DNA from: Daphnia pulex
Lineage: Eukaryota > Arthropoda > Branchiopoda > Diplostraca > Daphniidae
NCBI RefSeq assembly: GCF_021134715.1
Contig: NC_060026.1
Location: forward strand, 2,232,001 to 2,296,000
DNA: 64,000 nt
Reading direction: 5' to 3'
Of the stretch, positions 11,265 through 25,669 are shown one piece after another (position 1 is the stretch's first letter; each line of letters opens with the position of its first letter). Under the pieces are notes generated by a model, which was not told the DNA's origin, did not search any database, and worked only from the letters and a program-made list of their open reading frames with translations. The position numbers were made by a program, and so were the translations under genes.

Positions 11265-12057
11265 ATGTCTCTCCTACCTTTTAACGATCCCTTCGACAGC
11301 ATGATGGATCCATTCAATCAGCTCACTCAGTTCGAGCCGATGCAAACATTGGATCCTTTCTTGAACCGATTCAACATTGTTCCGCGGTCAATGAGGAGAT
11401 CGATGCGTCACATGGATCGTGAACTTGGAAAACTTTTATCCAGCGTCAAGGAAGACGACAAATCGTTTCAGGTATATAGTCAAATTGTTTGTTATTAATT
11501 TGAGTGTGTGGGTGTGTCTGTGCTCTGTGAACTAAAAATTGTTTATTATTCAGGTGATGGTCGATGTTTCGCATTTCCAGCCAAACGAGATCTCTGTGAA
11601 GACGACCGACAATAACATCATTGTCCACGGTGAGTCTAATTATCAATTACATTTCCTTTAATGTGAGCTATAAAATGGGTGATTATTTTTTTTAGCCAAG
11701 CATGAGGAACGCAAGGATCAATTCTCACACGTCTCGCGGGAGTAAGTTATTATTTCATTAGGTGTAATTTAATCTTAAAAGCTAAATATTTTTCTTAATT
11801 AGATTTCGTCGTCGTGTTACCATTCCCCAAGGCGTAAATCCCGAGACGGTGACGTCCACTATGTCGCCCGAAGGAATTTTGACCATTATGGCTCCAAAAA
11901 TTATGCTTGAAGGCAATTTCAAAATTAAACTTTTTATCGTGCAGAAGTCTAATTTTTGGATTGTAATTCCTCAGGTTCTAAAGAACGAGTCATCCCAATT
12001 ACCATGACTCAGACTGCTGGATCAACTAATCCTCCGACTCCAATCCAAGGAAATTAG
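11265..12057 (+). CDS. small heat-shock protein, divergent five-exon gene
   Basis: Exons 11265-11471, 11554-11629, 11696-11741, 11803-11912 and 11975-12057 sum to 174 codons including the stop. The N-terminus is Met/Phe/Pro-rich (LLPFNDPFDSMMDPFN). The alpha-crystallin domain reads QVMVDVSHFQPNEISVKT, IIVHAKHEERKDQ, then SREFRRRVTIPQGVNPETV and SPEGILTIMAP. The tail holds the anchoring motif IPI in ERVIPITM. Intron 4 starts with GC rather than GT (GAAG then GCAATT), while the copies at 31.2 and 37.1 kb have GT there. An intron probably lies in the 5' UTR, ending at TTTTTAG just before the ATG. Exons 2-5 of this gene were duplicated into the tandem units downstream. Confidence 0.93.
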
Positions 12058-12904
12058 GACGTTGGCGCGTTTGTTGTCAAAAGAAAAAAGAATCGTCTAT
12101 TTTCATTTTTCCTTTTCGAAAAAAAGTTGCAGTTATATAGGTGTGATGGGTATGGGTGATTGTGTTTGTTGATATATGTTGTTCGGCTTAAAATACAGAT
12201 TTCAATAACTAATTGTAATTTAATATTTCATGTTAGAAGCGTTCATGAATACAAACCTTAGCTAACGAGAAAATCAGATATAATTTCAGCTCGAAAAATT
12301 TTGACATGATTATACATTTTGTTTCCATTTCACAAGAAAACAATAGATACTATACAGTACATATAGTAAAAAATGTCCATTTCTTCGATGAACAAAAGAA
12401 AAAGTATGGAGATAGAAAGATACCATGGCATCGAATATGGTGGGTAAACTTACTTTACTCACTTCCAAGAGTCGTCGACTACGGCTTTAACCCGGGACAT
12501 GAAATCCCGGGTCACTGCCCGGGTTGAAGCGTAAAAACCCCAAAAGTGTGGCATTTTTTTACCGAACGGGCTCAAGGATGTCCGGCCAATCCGAGCGGTG
12601 GCGCCATCTAGTAGTCGTATGAGAAGCTCGTTATGCAATAACGGCTGGGTTCGTTAAATGACAATCGCAAATCAGTGTCGCACGATTTTCAGGGTTGCCA
12701 TACTTTTATTTTGTTTATGCTCACAATTCCAAGCTGTAAGACAAAAATGAGAGAAACTGTTTCATCCTCCTTTGTTATTGCTGGAATATTATTGCGCCTT
12801 TGTACTTTCACACAAAGAAGGTAGAGTTGCCAAATTGGTTTTAAGTCTTCGAAAATAATAACCCTTTCTACCATTACCCCTTTCATCGCAGGCATTCGAG
12901 ACAC
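12058..12904. other. sHSP 3' flank and unexplained spacer
   Basis: No gene recognised. The first 250 bases (sHSP 3' UTR and beyond) are also present after the duplicated sHSP exons at 31.7 and 37.6 kb. A GC-rich hairpin made of three CCCGGG blocks lies at about 12488-12526. Confidence 0.5.
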
Positions 12905-13330
12905 TGACGTGAAAGATGAAAGTTAGCACGATTTTGCGGGCGCCTTAAAATCCTTCATTGGTGGAAAGGGATGGAAAAGGATTGTCATCCTTATATGCCT
13001 TGCTTCATCTTCAATTACTGCTACGATCTCTGCAGCTATTTCATCCATTAGCAAAAGGAACACATTATATGCCTGCCTTATGCATGCAGCTCAGTGTATA
13101 AAACTAGGTATAAATTTTGGGTAAAATGTTACAGCCAAATGTTAAAATTTTTACAAAGTAGGGGGGGGGGGGTAATGCGCCATCAAAAGTTGGAAAATGA
13201 ATAGTCATTAGTCAAGGCTTATATCGGAAAAACAGTCAGACCTGCCTTTTTCTTCCTTGATTTTTTTTTCGCCTTCAATTACTACTCCTACGATCTCTGC
13301 TAATATATCATCAACGAGTAACCTGTAAGA
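12905..13330 (-). pseudogene. two decayed 3' ends of the RanBP2-type zinc-finger gene
   Basis: Minus-strand pieces at 13208-13330 (AEIVGVVIEG ... DCFSDISLD, stop) and about 12940-13070 (MDEIAAEIVAVIEDE) match the C-terminal end of the zinc-finger protein at 33384 (LLMGEIFETL ... SDSFSDISLD). The 3' flanks, with a TATAAA...TTTTGGG...ATGTTA run and a G-tract, are also shared. No upstream exons are seen. Confidence 0.5.
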
Positions 13331-13339
13331 GAGTATCCT

Positions 13340-13990
13340 CAAAGATTGCGTCATCACGGCGACGCTATAGACATCTGGTGGTAATTGGCATGTTTGGGCA
13401 TGTTTTGACATGAATAAGCTCCTCCCCAAAATGTTCGTGACATTATCCGTGACATTATGCGTGACATGAATAAGCCTCTCCCCCAAAAGCTTGTTCTTTT
13501 ATTATATATGGATAGATGTACATGAACACGAATTCATCATCACAACTGCAGTCTACAGAAAATTTTGAACCTAGCTCTTAACGAAGATGAAAATTTGCTT
13601 ACTCTTCAAAAGGATGCTGTTGACCCTATCATAAAAAAGAATGGTCGTGGCCAGAAAAGAAAACTTCACAACAGCAATGCAAAAAGCTGACTTTAGAAAA
13701 ATTAAAAGAAAAGAAAAAACAAAAGCAAGAGGATTTGAAAAGAGAAAAGCCAAATATGCTTCTGTAACCACTAACCAGCACCGACCCTATGGCAGAAACG
13801 ATTCTCTAAGAGCTCATCCATCCATCTATATATAATAAAACAGCAAGCTTTTGTGGGAGGAGCCTGTGTCTGTGTCAACACAGGCTCCTCCCCCAAAATG
13901 GAACATGCCCAAACATGCCCAACACCAGATGTCGTCGCCGTGATGACGCAATCTTTGATGACGCAACAACCAGCATCACCACCAGATGTC
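13340..13990. repeat. inverted repeat with about 150-bp arms around a coding remnant
   Basis: The left arm (about 13340-13510: AAGATTGCGTCATCACGGCG, ACATCTGGTG, GCATGTTTGGGCATGTT, CCCCCAAAAGCTTG, ATATATGGATAGATG) reappears reverse-complemented at about 13818-13990 in mirrored order. Between the arms, on the plus strand, a Lys-rich stretch (KDAVDPIIKKNGRGQKRK, then KKLTLEKLKEKKKQ) resembles the middle of the RanBP2-type zinc-finger protein. It could be a foldback transposon or a head-to-head duplication. Confidence 0.6.
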
Positions 13991-14224
13991 TCGCCGTGAT
14001 GACGAAATCTTCAAGTAAGGTACTGGGCAGATTTCCCACGGTAAAATCTATTACGGGCAGATGATTAAGCTACAGAAAAGCGAATAGCAAAACAGTCCGA
14101 CTTTACGCTAGACAAAAGTTCCCCGGATTTGAGTGGGGCTCAGGTTACTCGTATAAGTATAAAATTTTGAGAGTAATGTTGGCCAAATATTAAGAAATTT
14201 TTCATAGTAGGAGGGGGGGTGCAC

Positions 14225-14592
14225 AAGTTGCTAATCAAAGCTAATGTCCGAAAAAGAGTCTGACATATCATCTTTATCTGCCTTGCGGAGTGTTTCAACA
14301 ATTTCACCCATTAGTAAGGAGAAAATCCTCTGCAGTATTGCTGGTGGTAACAGTGGAATCTGAATTAGCCATTTCTTTTTGTTTTTTCAACTCTTCTTCT
14401 TTCTTCTTCTTCTTGTCATTCGCATCAAGCTTTCGATCCTCTGCTTCTTGCACTGTTGTTGAAACTTTTTGTAGTTTCTTTTCTTTTTAGTAGGCCCTTC
14501 AGTGGTAGGCTCCACCACTGCATCCTTTTCAAGAGTGAAATCCGAGTTTCCATGAACAATTTCTATGTTGTCCTTAGACCCTGCATATATCG
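14225..14592 (-). pseudogene. decayed last exon of the RanBP2-type zinc-finger gene
   Basis: Minus-strand reading gives GSKDNIEIVHGNSDFTLEKD and EPTTEGPTKKKRN, then frameshifts, compared with the intact exon at 33736-33384. Further on NSDSTVTTSNTAE is followed by another frame change, and the end again reads SDSFSDIS. Earlier exons, with the zinc finger, are missing here. Confidence 0.75.
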
Positions 14593-14942
14593 ATAACTTT
14601 CTGTAGTGCTAATAACATACCACAACAAAAAATGAATGAATAAAATAAGGCTGTAAGAATTTAAGCACAAGTCTTCGCTATACATGAAGTGTCTTTAAAA
14701 AAGATCTGATCAATTTGATTTGCAAATTTACTTGGCCTATCCAATCAATAACGTTAAACACTGATTTTCACGATTAATCAACGAAGAAAAACAATCAAAT
14801 TAAAACGAGTTTTAATGTTATTTTTCAAATCGCCATCTAATCACCAGCCCTCGTATATGTTTCTGAACAGAAAAAGGAATTTTCGTAGTATTCCGCTTCA
14901 GCGCATAAGAAAACTTGTAACTCAGTGCGGCGCATTGTCCGG

Positions 14943-18204
<3,262 letters not shown>

Positions 18205-18216
18205 TTGATCGGGTAA

Positions 18217-19442
18217 TTAGTTATTTAGTTTCACCGTGTGGAATGACGATGTAAAATTCGTTAGCATTATGCTGGAAAGACAAACTAATTTTACACCCCC
18301 CAACATAAGAGTCTCCAATGATCTTCCATATGCCATGAGAAGTGGAGCCACACCTCCATCAAAAGTAATAGCAGTTTCGCCTGTTATAAGACAAAATGAA
18401 GAACCGCCGATTTCAAGTTTACGAAGCATCTTGATCGACAATAAGCACAAAAGATCACTATCTTTCAGTTCCTTGGTTACACAAATTGAAACCTGATTAA
18501 CTAAATGGCATAAAGGGAGGGCTAGTGGCAGACTATTACTCCTTAAAGGCGTATCAGGAGATGTGTACAAGGTAGAAATTGAGAACGTATTATTATAAAA
18601 GCCGGGTTGCTTAGAATCTATCGCTGATTGGGCCAACTCTGCCAATGCATCTACAATATAACAATTTTCAAGGATACTCAAGAACAGGAAATTTTTCAGC
18701 GCAACTTGAATTCCTTTCTTAGTAACACTTGTGTGAAGAATACTTAATTTTTGGATGGTCTTGCAAAGTCTTGATTTTCCCATTCCCGGAAAATCCACCC
18801 CACAAAGCCATCGAATTCCATCGTCTGTCACGTCAGTGCAACATTTTAAATTCAGCGACCTATTTTCCAAATAATAATTAATAAACCGCATTCTATGGAA
18901 AAATCAAATCAAAATTAATAGCCTGAAATACCTTAACTGGGAACAGTAAATTCCAATGCTTTTTAAAGAGTCATCTTTCACTCCAGTTTTTCCAAGGTCC
19001 AATGTTAGTAAATTTTCAAGCTTGGGGAATAAACCCAAGTAACCCCCATAGTAATTAGAAAAACTTAAATGTTGAATTTGTGGAGTGAGGAGATAATGAA
19101 GGAAATATGGATGTGGGAGCGGCATTTGTCCTCTGTCTCTCATTCGCCTCATTGTAAAAGCAAAAATGATTTCCTCCAGGAGCGCAACGGCTAAAAACAT
19201 TTGGTAAAACATTTAAAACAATTAATGCATGCATCATCTTGAAGAGATAAAATAAAATGTTGCTTTTTGTTGATAAACTTACGTAATTGATGAAATGCAT
19301 TGGGGAAAAATTTAGAATTGATAGCGGTCATATTACAATTCCGCATAACTGCTGGAATTTTATTTGCAGATCTACTCCTTGCATTTGTTACGCACTTGAC
19401 ACACAGTTTAACGAGAGATTCGGGTTGAGGCAATCTAGGCAT
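18217..19442 (-). CDS. leucine-rich-repeat protein, F-box/LRR style, lineage-specific
   Basis: Three exons (19442-19283, 19190-18932, 18892-18217) sum to 365 codons including the stop. The start MPRLPQPESLVKLCVKCV resembles the short helical N-terminus of arthropod F-box/LRR-like proteins, though no clear F-box is seen. LRR-like units follow: PQIQHLSFSNYYGGYLGL, LENLLTLDLGKTGVKDDSL, IQKLSILHTSVTKKGI and LETLMLGGVKLV. Such proteins usually recognise a partner, but none can be named. A TATA-like TATATAAC (minus strand, about 19548-19555) lies about 105 bases upstream of the ATG. Its stop codon is only about a dozen bases from the first preserved exon of the truncated kinase gene. Confidence 0.7.
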
Positions 19443-20155
19443 GGTGACGTTTGAAAATGATGTAGGTTGGCAAAGAAGTATCTTAATGAATGTTGTTCGA
19501 AGGATTCATTCATAGAGACTGGATTAAAAACAAAACAATAGCCAGTTATATAGGGCTCATGCGAATATTTGGCAACGCAGCAGCTTATGTCACAGCGCGA
19601 AAGCTGTAGACAATTTTAAGGTAAATTGCGCAAAGTAACTCCCCGCCCTAACGTGTGGATTTTGCCACCCCAACAAAACCCCTTTCGCTCACTTTTTATT
19701 GGCTGGCACTGGCAGATTTCGCGCTGAATTGAAATGGCAGTGATTCGATGAGACTGTAGTTTAAGACTCTTTACTGAGAATGAAAAGAAAGGAACTTATA
19801 AGAAAGAAATAGTTGATGGAGAGAATTTATTCGAGGTAATCTGTTAAGATAATCTGTTTCATTCAAGTGAAAAGGGGAACAAAAAAATGCAAGGGAACTC
19901 ATCTATAAGCGTCTTATCTCGTCTTGTTTAGTTGTTGGAAGTGGCTGTCAATAGACGTCACACGGAAGGGGGAGCTACTTTTATGGCGGATGAAGACGAT
20001 CGTCTTGTAAATAGAACGTCACAACATGAAACAAAAAATCTCTTAAACCTAATGACCGGCCCATTCTGACAACAAAGATTTGGTTTACCTGCCAAGTAAA
20101 AATTTTCATAAAAAATAATTCTTTGTGATCTTGAATTAGTTAAATGTTTAAACAG
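19443..20155. other. intergenic, nothing recognised beyond the LRR promoter
   Basis: Contains the promoter region of the minus-strand LRR gene. No other coding or structural signal was recognised. Confidence 0.5.
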
Positions 20156-20884
20156 ACGGTGCTGGGATGGCTGGTGGGCGTGGACGAAGAGCGGGCCATC
20201 CTTTTACACAACTACCTGGCCGCTCTCCATTAGGAGGTGTACGTTCTGTTGGGAATGACAGTGCCCGAAGGAGAGACGGCCTTTGTTCTTTATCGGAACA
20301 AAACCAACCAGACGATGCGAGTCATCAATCCTTCAACCGGAATCACAAAAAACGTCACAGATCCAACTGGCGCCATGCAACAAGTTTGGGCTTTATTCAA
20401 GCAAAACGACGTAATTATTTACTAAATTCAAATGATCAATTTCCAACGATATTTCATAAGAAATTTGGCGCAGTTTTGGGTCAATGCTCACACCAAAGTC
20501 TACCCGAGCCAACTGCAAAATCAAGTGACAAAATCAGCCGATTGGTGGCCGTTGTTCTCACGCAAATTCCCCAACGATTCAGATACCAGAGAGGCTGGTC
20601 TACCCAGCAACAAACAACAAAGGCGTCCGGCAATTGGAAGAGTCCGTCGTTGACCATCTCAAACAGTCCTTCATGAAATGGAGGAAAACTGTGAGGTGAA
20701 CGAGTTTAACAATTTGAAAAAAGATTGGAAAAAAATCAAAGTTTTTTTTAAAAATTTTTTAATGACGAAATGGAACAGACATGCTGGCCAAGTCTTTCGT
20801 GAAATTCTGACCCAAGCGGCCCAAGGAGACTTGACGCCCACATCAGACAACTTGGAAGAATTATTGGAAACGTACAAAGTAAAT
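20156..20884 (+). pseudogene. CC2D2A-like fragment, C-terminal region
   Basis: Reads as successive CC2D2A C-terminal blocks: GWLVGVDEERAILLHNYLAAL, then an in-frame TAG (20231-20233), then VYVLLGMTVPEGETAFVLY, NPSTGITKNVTDPTG and QQVWALFKQND, an intron with GTAATT donor, FWVNAHTKVYPS, SADWWPLFSRKFPNDSDT, a one-base frame change near 20600, then RQLEESVVDHLKQSF, KWRKT, TKWNRHAGQVFREIL and DNLEELLETYK. The stop and the frameshift mark it as a pseudogene, though either could be a sequencing error. It continues in order from the fragment at 3816-4390, 16 kb away, with the stretch between C2 and this part missing. Confidence 0.82.
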
Positions 20885-21044
20885 GTGACGGAATTTTCTC
20901 TAGTAAACGAAAAGCCAAAATAAGAAATTCCCAATTTCTTATTAAGGGTTGTTGGAGTCCCGCTTTTGGAGCTTACTTGGAAAATCTCTAACCCTCTAAC
21001 ACAATTCTTCGCACAAATGCTATGAAGATAAAAAAAAAATAATA

Positions 21045-24030
21045 AACTTAAAAATTCGTCAAACGAATAATGAATTTTCTTTTGTTTTTCTTGGCCAACG
21101 AAATGGCATTTTGAATCAAGTAGCCTGGCCAGTTGAAAACTTAATTTCCCAGAACTTTGTGCACAATTGAGCCCATTAATAAAACAAGTGGAAGGTCCTA
21201 CCTTTGATGGCTAACGGTCATGTCTGGAATAGAAGAGTTTCGAAGCTTGGCGTTTTCCCTCCTTGGCGTGATAGAATTCTTGTAGTTGAAGAAATGTTCT
21301 TCTCCTTTTAGCTTAGGAACCACGAACGACGTCACGTGTCACGACAAGAGAAATGAACACAACAGAAGGATCACGGATGAAGTTGCGTTGGAATCACGAT
21401 AACTGCAAAGTAGAATTAACAAACAATTTGATTTGAGTTCCCACGGCTGTGAATTACTGAATTGGACACTACACTTGCACATGTTAGAAGCCAAAAAGAA
21501 GAAAAAGAAACGTTATTTGTCTCTCAGAAAAACCGCACTGCGAAAAATGACAACACCCCCTTAATTTGAGAGAGAAGAGGAAAGGTTTGAAAAAGGAAAT
21601 AGGGCCATCATAAATGGTTTGATGCAGTAATCCTATGACCTCCATTCGTCCCAGGACAATTGTAAAATTAGCTGTAACCTATAAATAGGATTAACCGCGA
21701 ACATTTTGGAACAACAACAAAAAAAAAACAAAAAGTCAATCCTTACTAGGGGTGCCAAAATTTTGCAGCGTGGTATTTAGAGACTGTTTTCCATAGCCGA
21801 TTAATTGAACTTCAGCATGGTTGACCAACTCTTTGGTTACACGAATCCGGTAAAAGTTTTCATCTTCCTGCCAATACCAACGCACCAACAACAAAGGACC
21901 AAGCCTAAATGCTTCAAATGGCTTTTGACGTCTGCACAGAAAGGAAGAGTTGGGATTGTAGAATAAGCCATCGTTTGCTCAGCGAGTCAGCGACCATGTC
22001 ATTTAGATCCTTTATTACTGGGATCTTCTTGAACTTTCCCAAAAACCATCCAGGCTCTTTAACTATTAAGACATCTAACATTCCTTCATGAGCTAGGTTA
22101 GCGTAGGGTTATGAAACTGGAAACAAATAAAAGAAAACCATAAAATAAAATTAGACAATGAAGGTTCAAAATTACTTCTGTTGCATATGCTTGAGTAGGT
22201 TTAAGAAACATCAGTGATAAAGGATTAAGTGAAACAAGCTGTGACACTACTTGCAGCTGACAAGACGTAACAGCAAGTTTCTTATTAGCAGCCAACTTGT
22301 CCATCATCTCACCCGCTGAAAACTTAGTAGCAGGTTTCTGCAGCCATTCCATGTCCTTGCTGCTAAATCGTTATTGTGGCCGGAAGTTGATGAGACGAAT
22401 AAAAGCCTTGCAACCAAATTTTCATTTTACATGTAGAATGGGTGCAGCTTTCTAAGTAAAATTCTCAAAATAAACTTTTAGGCACCTAGTTGACAAGTGA
22501 GAGCAAGATTCAGTTACACGAGGTACAAACCATATCATTAAAGATGATCTTTATAGATGGGTAGATGAGACCTGTATCTCATGTGTTCTGCTTCAATCGC
22601 AGGAATGTCCAGTGTCAATACAAGAATAGACCTTATATAGCGAAGGCTTTGACGATCGACGAAAGATCAAGTGGACTAGCTCAAGAGTCGTGACCAACCT
22701 TAGACAAATTGCTATAATAAATCGGATGTAATATTATACATTAAAAAAAATCTCTAACTCATAATGAAAAACGATATCTAGTTTAATTACCAACTTGCAA
22801 CATGAAGAGAAATTGACACATCAAAGACAAAAAAGCCCATGTGCAGAAAATGCGGTCGGGAATGAATAAAAGCAGAGACCACCGAGGCGCCGACAGTTCG
22901 ACACGCTGATACTGATAGGATGAGATTCCAATATGGAGTGCATAATTCGTCCACTAGGTGTGGATACCTGCGCCTGGTGATGGCGGCATTTTTGTTTTTT
23001 TCAACAAGGAGTAATTTATTTTATACATTTTTTTTATCGTTTGCTTTTAGCATGAATAAATTTTTAATTTTTAACGTTTATTCTCTAACTTAAAAATAAG
23101 TAGAAATATAAAAATAAGCATATTATACTAGCTTTTAAGTTTTAACTACTTATAAATATTTGTTTGGCAAAATTGGTAAAACTTGCGCAATCGATTGCAG
23201 GGAGTCTTGGCTGATTTAATACTTCTACATTTTTTACGATGACAACTAAACACTTTTCTGGGAGGGATACACTCTTAATTCGAGGCATGTTAGTGAATTC
23301 TGGAATTACAACTTAATTTATCTTGAAAAAGTTTGTCTAATGTCCCGTAATCCCGTTTCTCAATAAAATGATACAAAAAGTCAAGTGAGCAGACATTCCA
23401 GAAAAACCAGAAAAACACCGTCCGTAGTCCGTTGTACGAGCAGCACTGTCATTTAGATTAAAACCGATTTTAAAGTTAAATTCATCAATTGCAAACCAAA
23501 GAAAATAGTAAAAATAGGAATAGAAGAAGAAAAAAAATAACCAGAGACAATTGATTATTCTTAACAACAAATTTAGGTCGCACCGGGTCACACTATCCAC
23601 CACGTTTTTGTAAACATGTTACTGACCATAGACAACAAAATTGTTGTTGTCTATTTGTAAAAGAAAAAATATCGTTAGTTAGTTACCTAACACAGGATGT
23701 ATACAAACCAACCGTAGGTTAGTCAACTGCTAACAGCCTCTATGTAATAGTTTTTCACACGCTTTTATCACTCAAATGTAGGTATACCCAAACACGGCAG
23801 GCTGTAAATGTCACGCGACTGCAGGATATATCAAAATTCATAGGGGGATAGTCGCATCAAATTTCCGGTGCAGTAAATAGACTGGCTCGAACATGTTTGA
23901 AAATACGCCAGCAAAGTTTACCATAACAACTGATGAACCGACAAGTAATCGGCCAAGTCGTAGTTGTCAATACTGAATGTATGTGTGACTTTGTGTGTTA
24001 TGAAATTTGTCAAACTTTATGATGTATGCT
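21045..24030. repeat. 3-kb dispersed repeat, copy 2
   Basis: Second copy of the element at 4424-7431, same orientation. It starts about 170 bases after the last CC2D2A codon block and ends directly at an ankyrin-like remnant (24040). Differences from copy 1 are scattered single bases and short indels. Confidence 0.9.
21747..22370 (-). pseudogene. Tudor-domain gene remnant in repeat copy 2
   Basis: Same three minus-strand pieces as at 5125-5748: MEWLQKPATKFSAGEMMDKL (ATG at 22352), HEGMLDVLIVKEPGWFLGKF-like second piece, and a Tudor-like third piece reading WQEDENFYRIRVTKELVNHAE then VQLIGYGKQSL. Most differences between the copies leave the reading intact, hinting at a coding past, but frame breaks remain. 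Confidence 0.48.
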
Positions 24031-24039
24031 ATTTCTCTG

Positions 24040-24132
24040 TCGATATTATCAACACGATAACCTGATAGACATTTTGCAAATATTAATTAGTATGAATGTC
24101 GACGTCAAGGGTCAATCCAGCCGAAGTCAACG
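24040..24132 (+). pseudogene. ankyrin-like repeat fragment
   Basis: Plus-strand RYYQHDNLIDILQILISMNV (then DVK) matches the repeat unit of the frame at 24785-25247 (RHYSQDNLIDPIQILIDKGI). It begins right at the end of the 3-kb repeat and is cut off at about 24130. Confidence 0.6.
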
Positions 24133-24660
24133 AATCGTTGGCGCGCTCATATTTTAGAATTGAGCGAAATTTGGACAGTAGGTTTATACTGCCCTAAACA
24201 ACTTATTTTCCAAATTTCGCCCAGTTCGGACAATTAGTTTTTAAAATACAGCGAAATGAAAATTGATTTTTTTCATTTTGCTGTAGTCCACTTTTCCCGT
24301 GCGTTTTTTGTTTTTCTTAATTTATTTTATAGACTCATTGTTTAAAAATCACATTTTTTAAAATACATAGTTTTAATCAGATTTTCACGGGCTATCTTTT
24401 GGTTTAATTTGTTTTTAAAAAATATTTAGTTTAAGGTTACTAATTTAAGGACAAAGCTTTGATACCCTCCCCTCTTTAAAAATCAATATCTTCCCCGGCT
24501 GCAAAAATTTTCACAAGCCGTTTTCATAATTATATAGAGGAGATATTGATTTATGCTATGTATAACAATGAAAGGGGTGTTATTTCTCGTTTGTCTGATT
24601 TAATTATTCAAATTTTAAGGTTTTTGGCGAAAACTAGCGTCTTTTTCGTCCACTTCGACC
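24133..24660. other. AT-rich spacer with small hairpins
   Basis: Interrupts the ankyrin-like gene. It contains two short inverted repeats: GCGAAATTTGG with CCAAATTTCGC (about 24165-24220), and TACAGCGAAATGAAAA with TTTTCATTTTGCTGTA (about 24249-24287). No gene seen. Confidence 0.5.
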
Positions 24661-24784
24661 TTGGGGGTGGAGCTTCTTCTCTTTCCTTTTGCCCTAGGCT
24701 AACGAGGGGAGCTCTCAATTCAGAGCCTAGGGCAAAAAAGGGGTTGAGAGCGGCGAAAGGAAAGAGATGAAGCTCCACCCCCAA
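24661..24784. mobile_element. small foldback element (MITE-like)
   Basis: 124 bp that can fold on itself: TTGGGGGTGGAGCTTC at the left end and GAAGCTCCACCCCCAA at the right end. The match continues inward over CTCTTTCCTTT / AAAGGAAAGAG and TGCCCTAGGCT / AGCCTAGGGCA. It sits in the middle of the ankyrin-like gene. No clear target duplication was found. Confidence 0.75.
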
Positions 24785-25247
24785 TTTGATCGACATTATT
24801 AAAATATTCATCGACGGAAAATTTAACATTAATTGTAAGAAAAATGGTTGGAATGCTTTGCTGTTTTTATGTCAACACTATTCCAACAGAAATTTGATTG
24901 AAATTGTGCAATTTCTGGTAGAAAATGAGATAAATGTTAGCTGTAAAAACGAAGATGGTTGGAATGCTCTACTGCTCCGGTGTCGTCATTATTCGCAAGA
25001 TAATTTGATCGACCCAATTCAAATTTTGATCGATAAGGGAATTAATCTTAACTACAGGAACGACGGCTGGAGCGCTCTCCTCTTATTGAGTCGATATTAT
25101 CCGCATGACAATTTACCTGACATTATTCAAATGTTGACTGAAAGAGATATTGAAGTTAATTGTCGACATGATAACGGTTGGAACGCTCTACCCATTTTGT
25201 GTCAGTATTATAAGCACGAGAACTTAATCGAAATCGTCAAAACTTAG
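24785..25247 (+). pseudogene. ankyrin-like repeat protein, 5'-broken
   Basis: Open frame with about four 37-residue repeats of the form DGWNALLLxCRHYSxDNLIDxxQxLIDxGI, for example GWNALLLRCRHYSQDNLID and GWSALLLLSRYYPHDNLPD, then a stop at 25245-25247. Such repeats bind proteins. The part upstream is replaced by the foldback element and spacer, with one more repeat at 24040-24132, so the N-terminus is lost. Similar single-repeat relics lie at 31998 and 37938. The repeats themselves are well kept, so the break may be recent. Confidence 0.7.
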
Positions 25248-25275
25248 ACAGACACAGTTCAAATTTAATACAAGT

Positions 25276-25283
25276 GTTTTATT
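25276..25283 (-). terminator. polyadenylation signal of Tudor gene copy A
   Basis: On the minus strand, AATAAAA about 40 bases after the stop codon at 25319. Confidence 0.5.
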
Positions 25284-25669
25284 ATCGGCAAACACAGGAG
25301 TTGTTACAGTAACGAGACTCAATGGGTCATCGGCTCCGAAGCTAAGTCGAGCTTCTTCGCCGCCTCTTCGAGCGTATCGACCGCTTTGTCCTGTTTGATC
25401 GAACTCAGGGCAGCGTTCTTTAGGGCTTCTTCTTCTTTCTCCTCCGCCGTGACTATGAGTTCAGGCTCTGACTCGGAAGATGAGTCCACTAACCGGCGGG
25501 ATCTTCGAGGGATCGGGCCGGGCAGCTCGGTCGTTGCTGCTGCGGTTTGCTCCTCCGCTGGAGTTGGGGCCTGAGTCGGGGCCTTAGTGGGGTCGGTGTC
25601 TCCTTGAGTAGCTCCTCTTCGGCGCTGTCCGTATCGAACAGCCCCTTCAATTCGCCCTTCAAGTTCACA

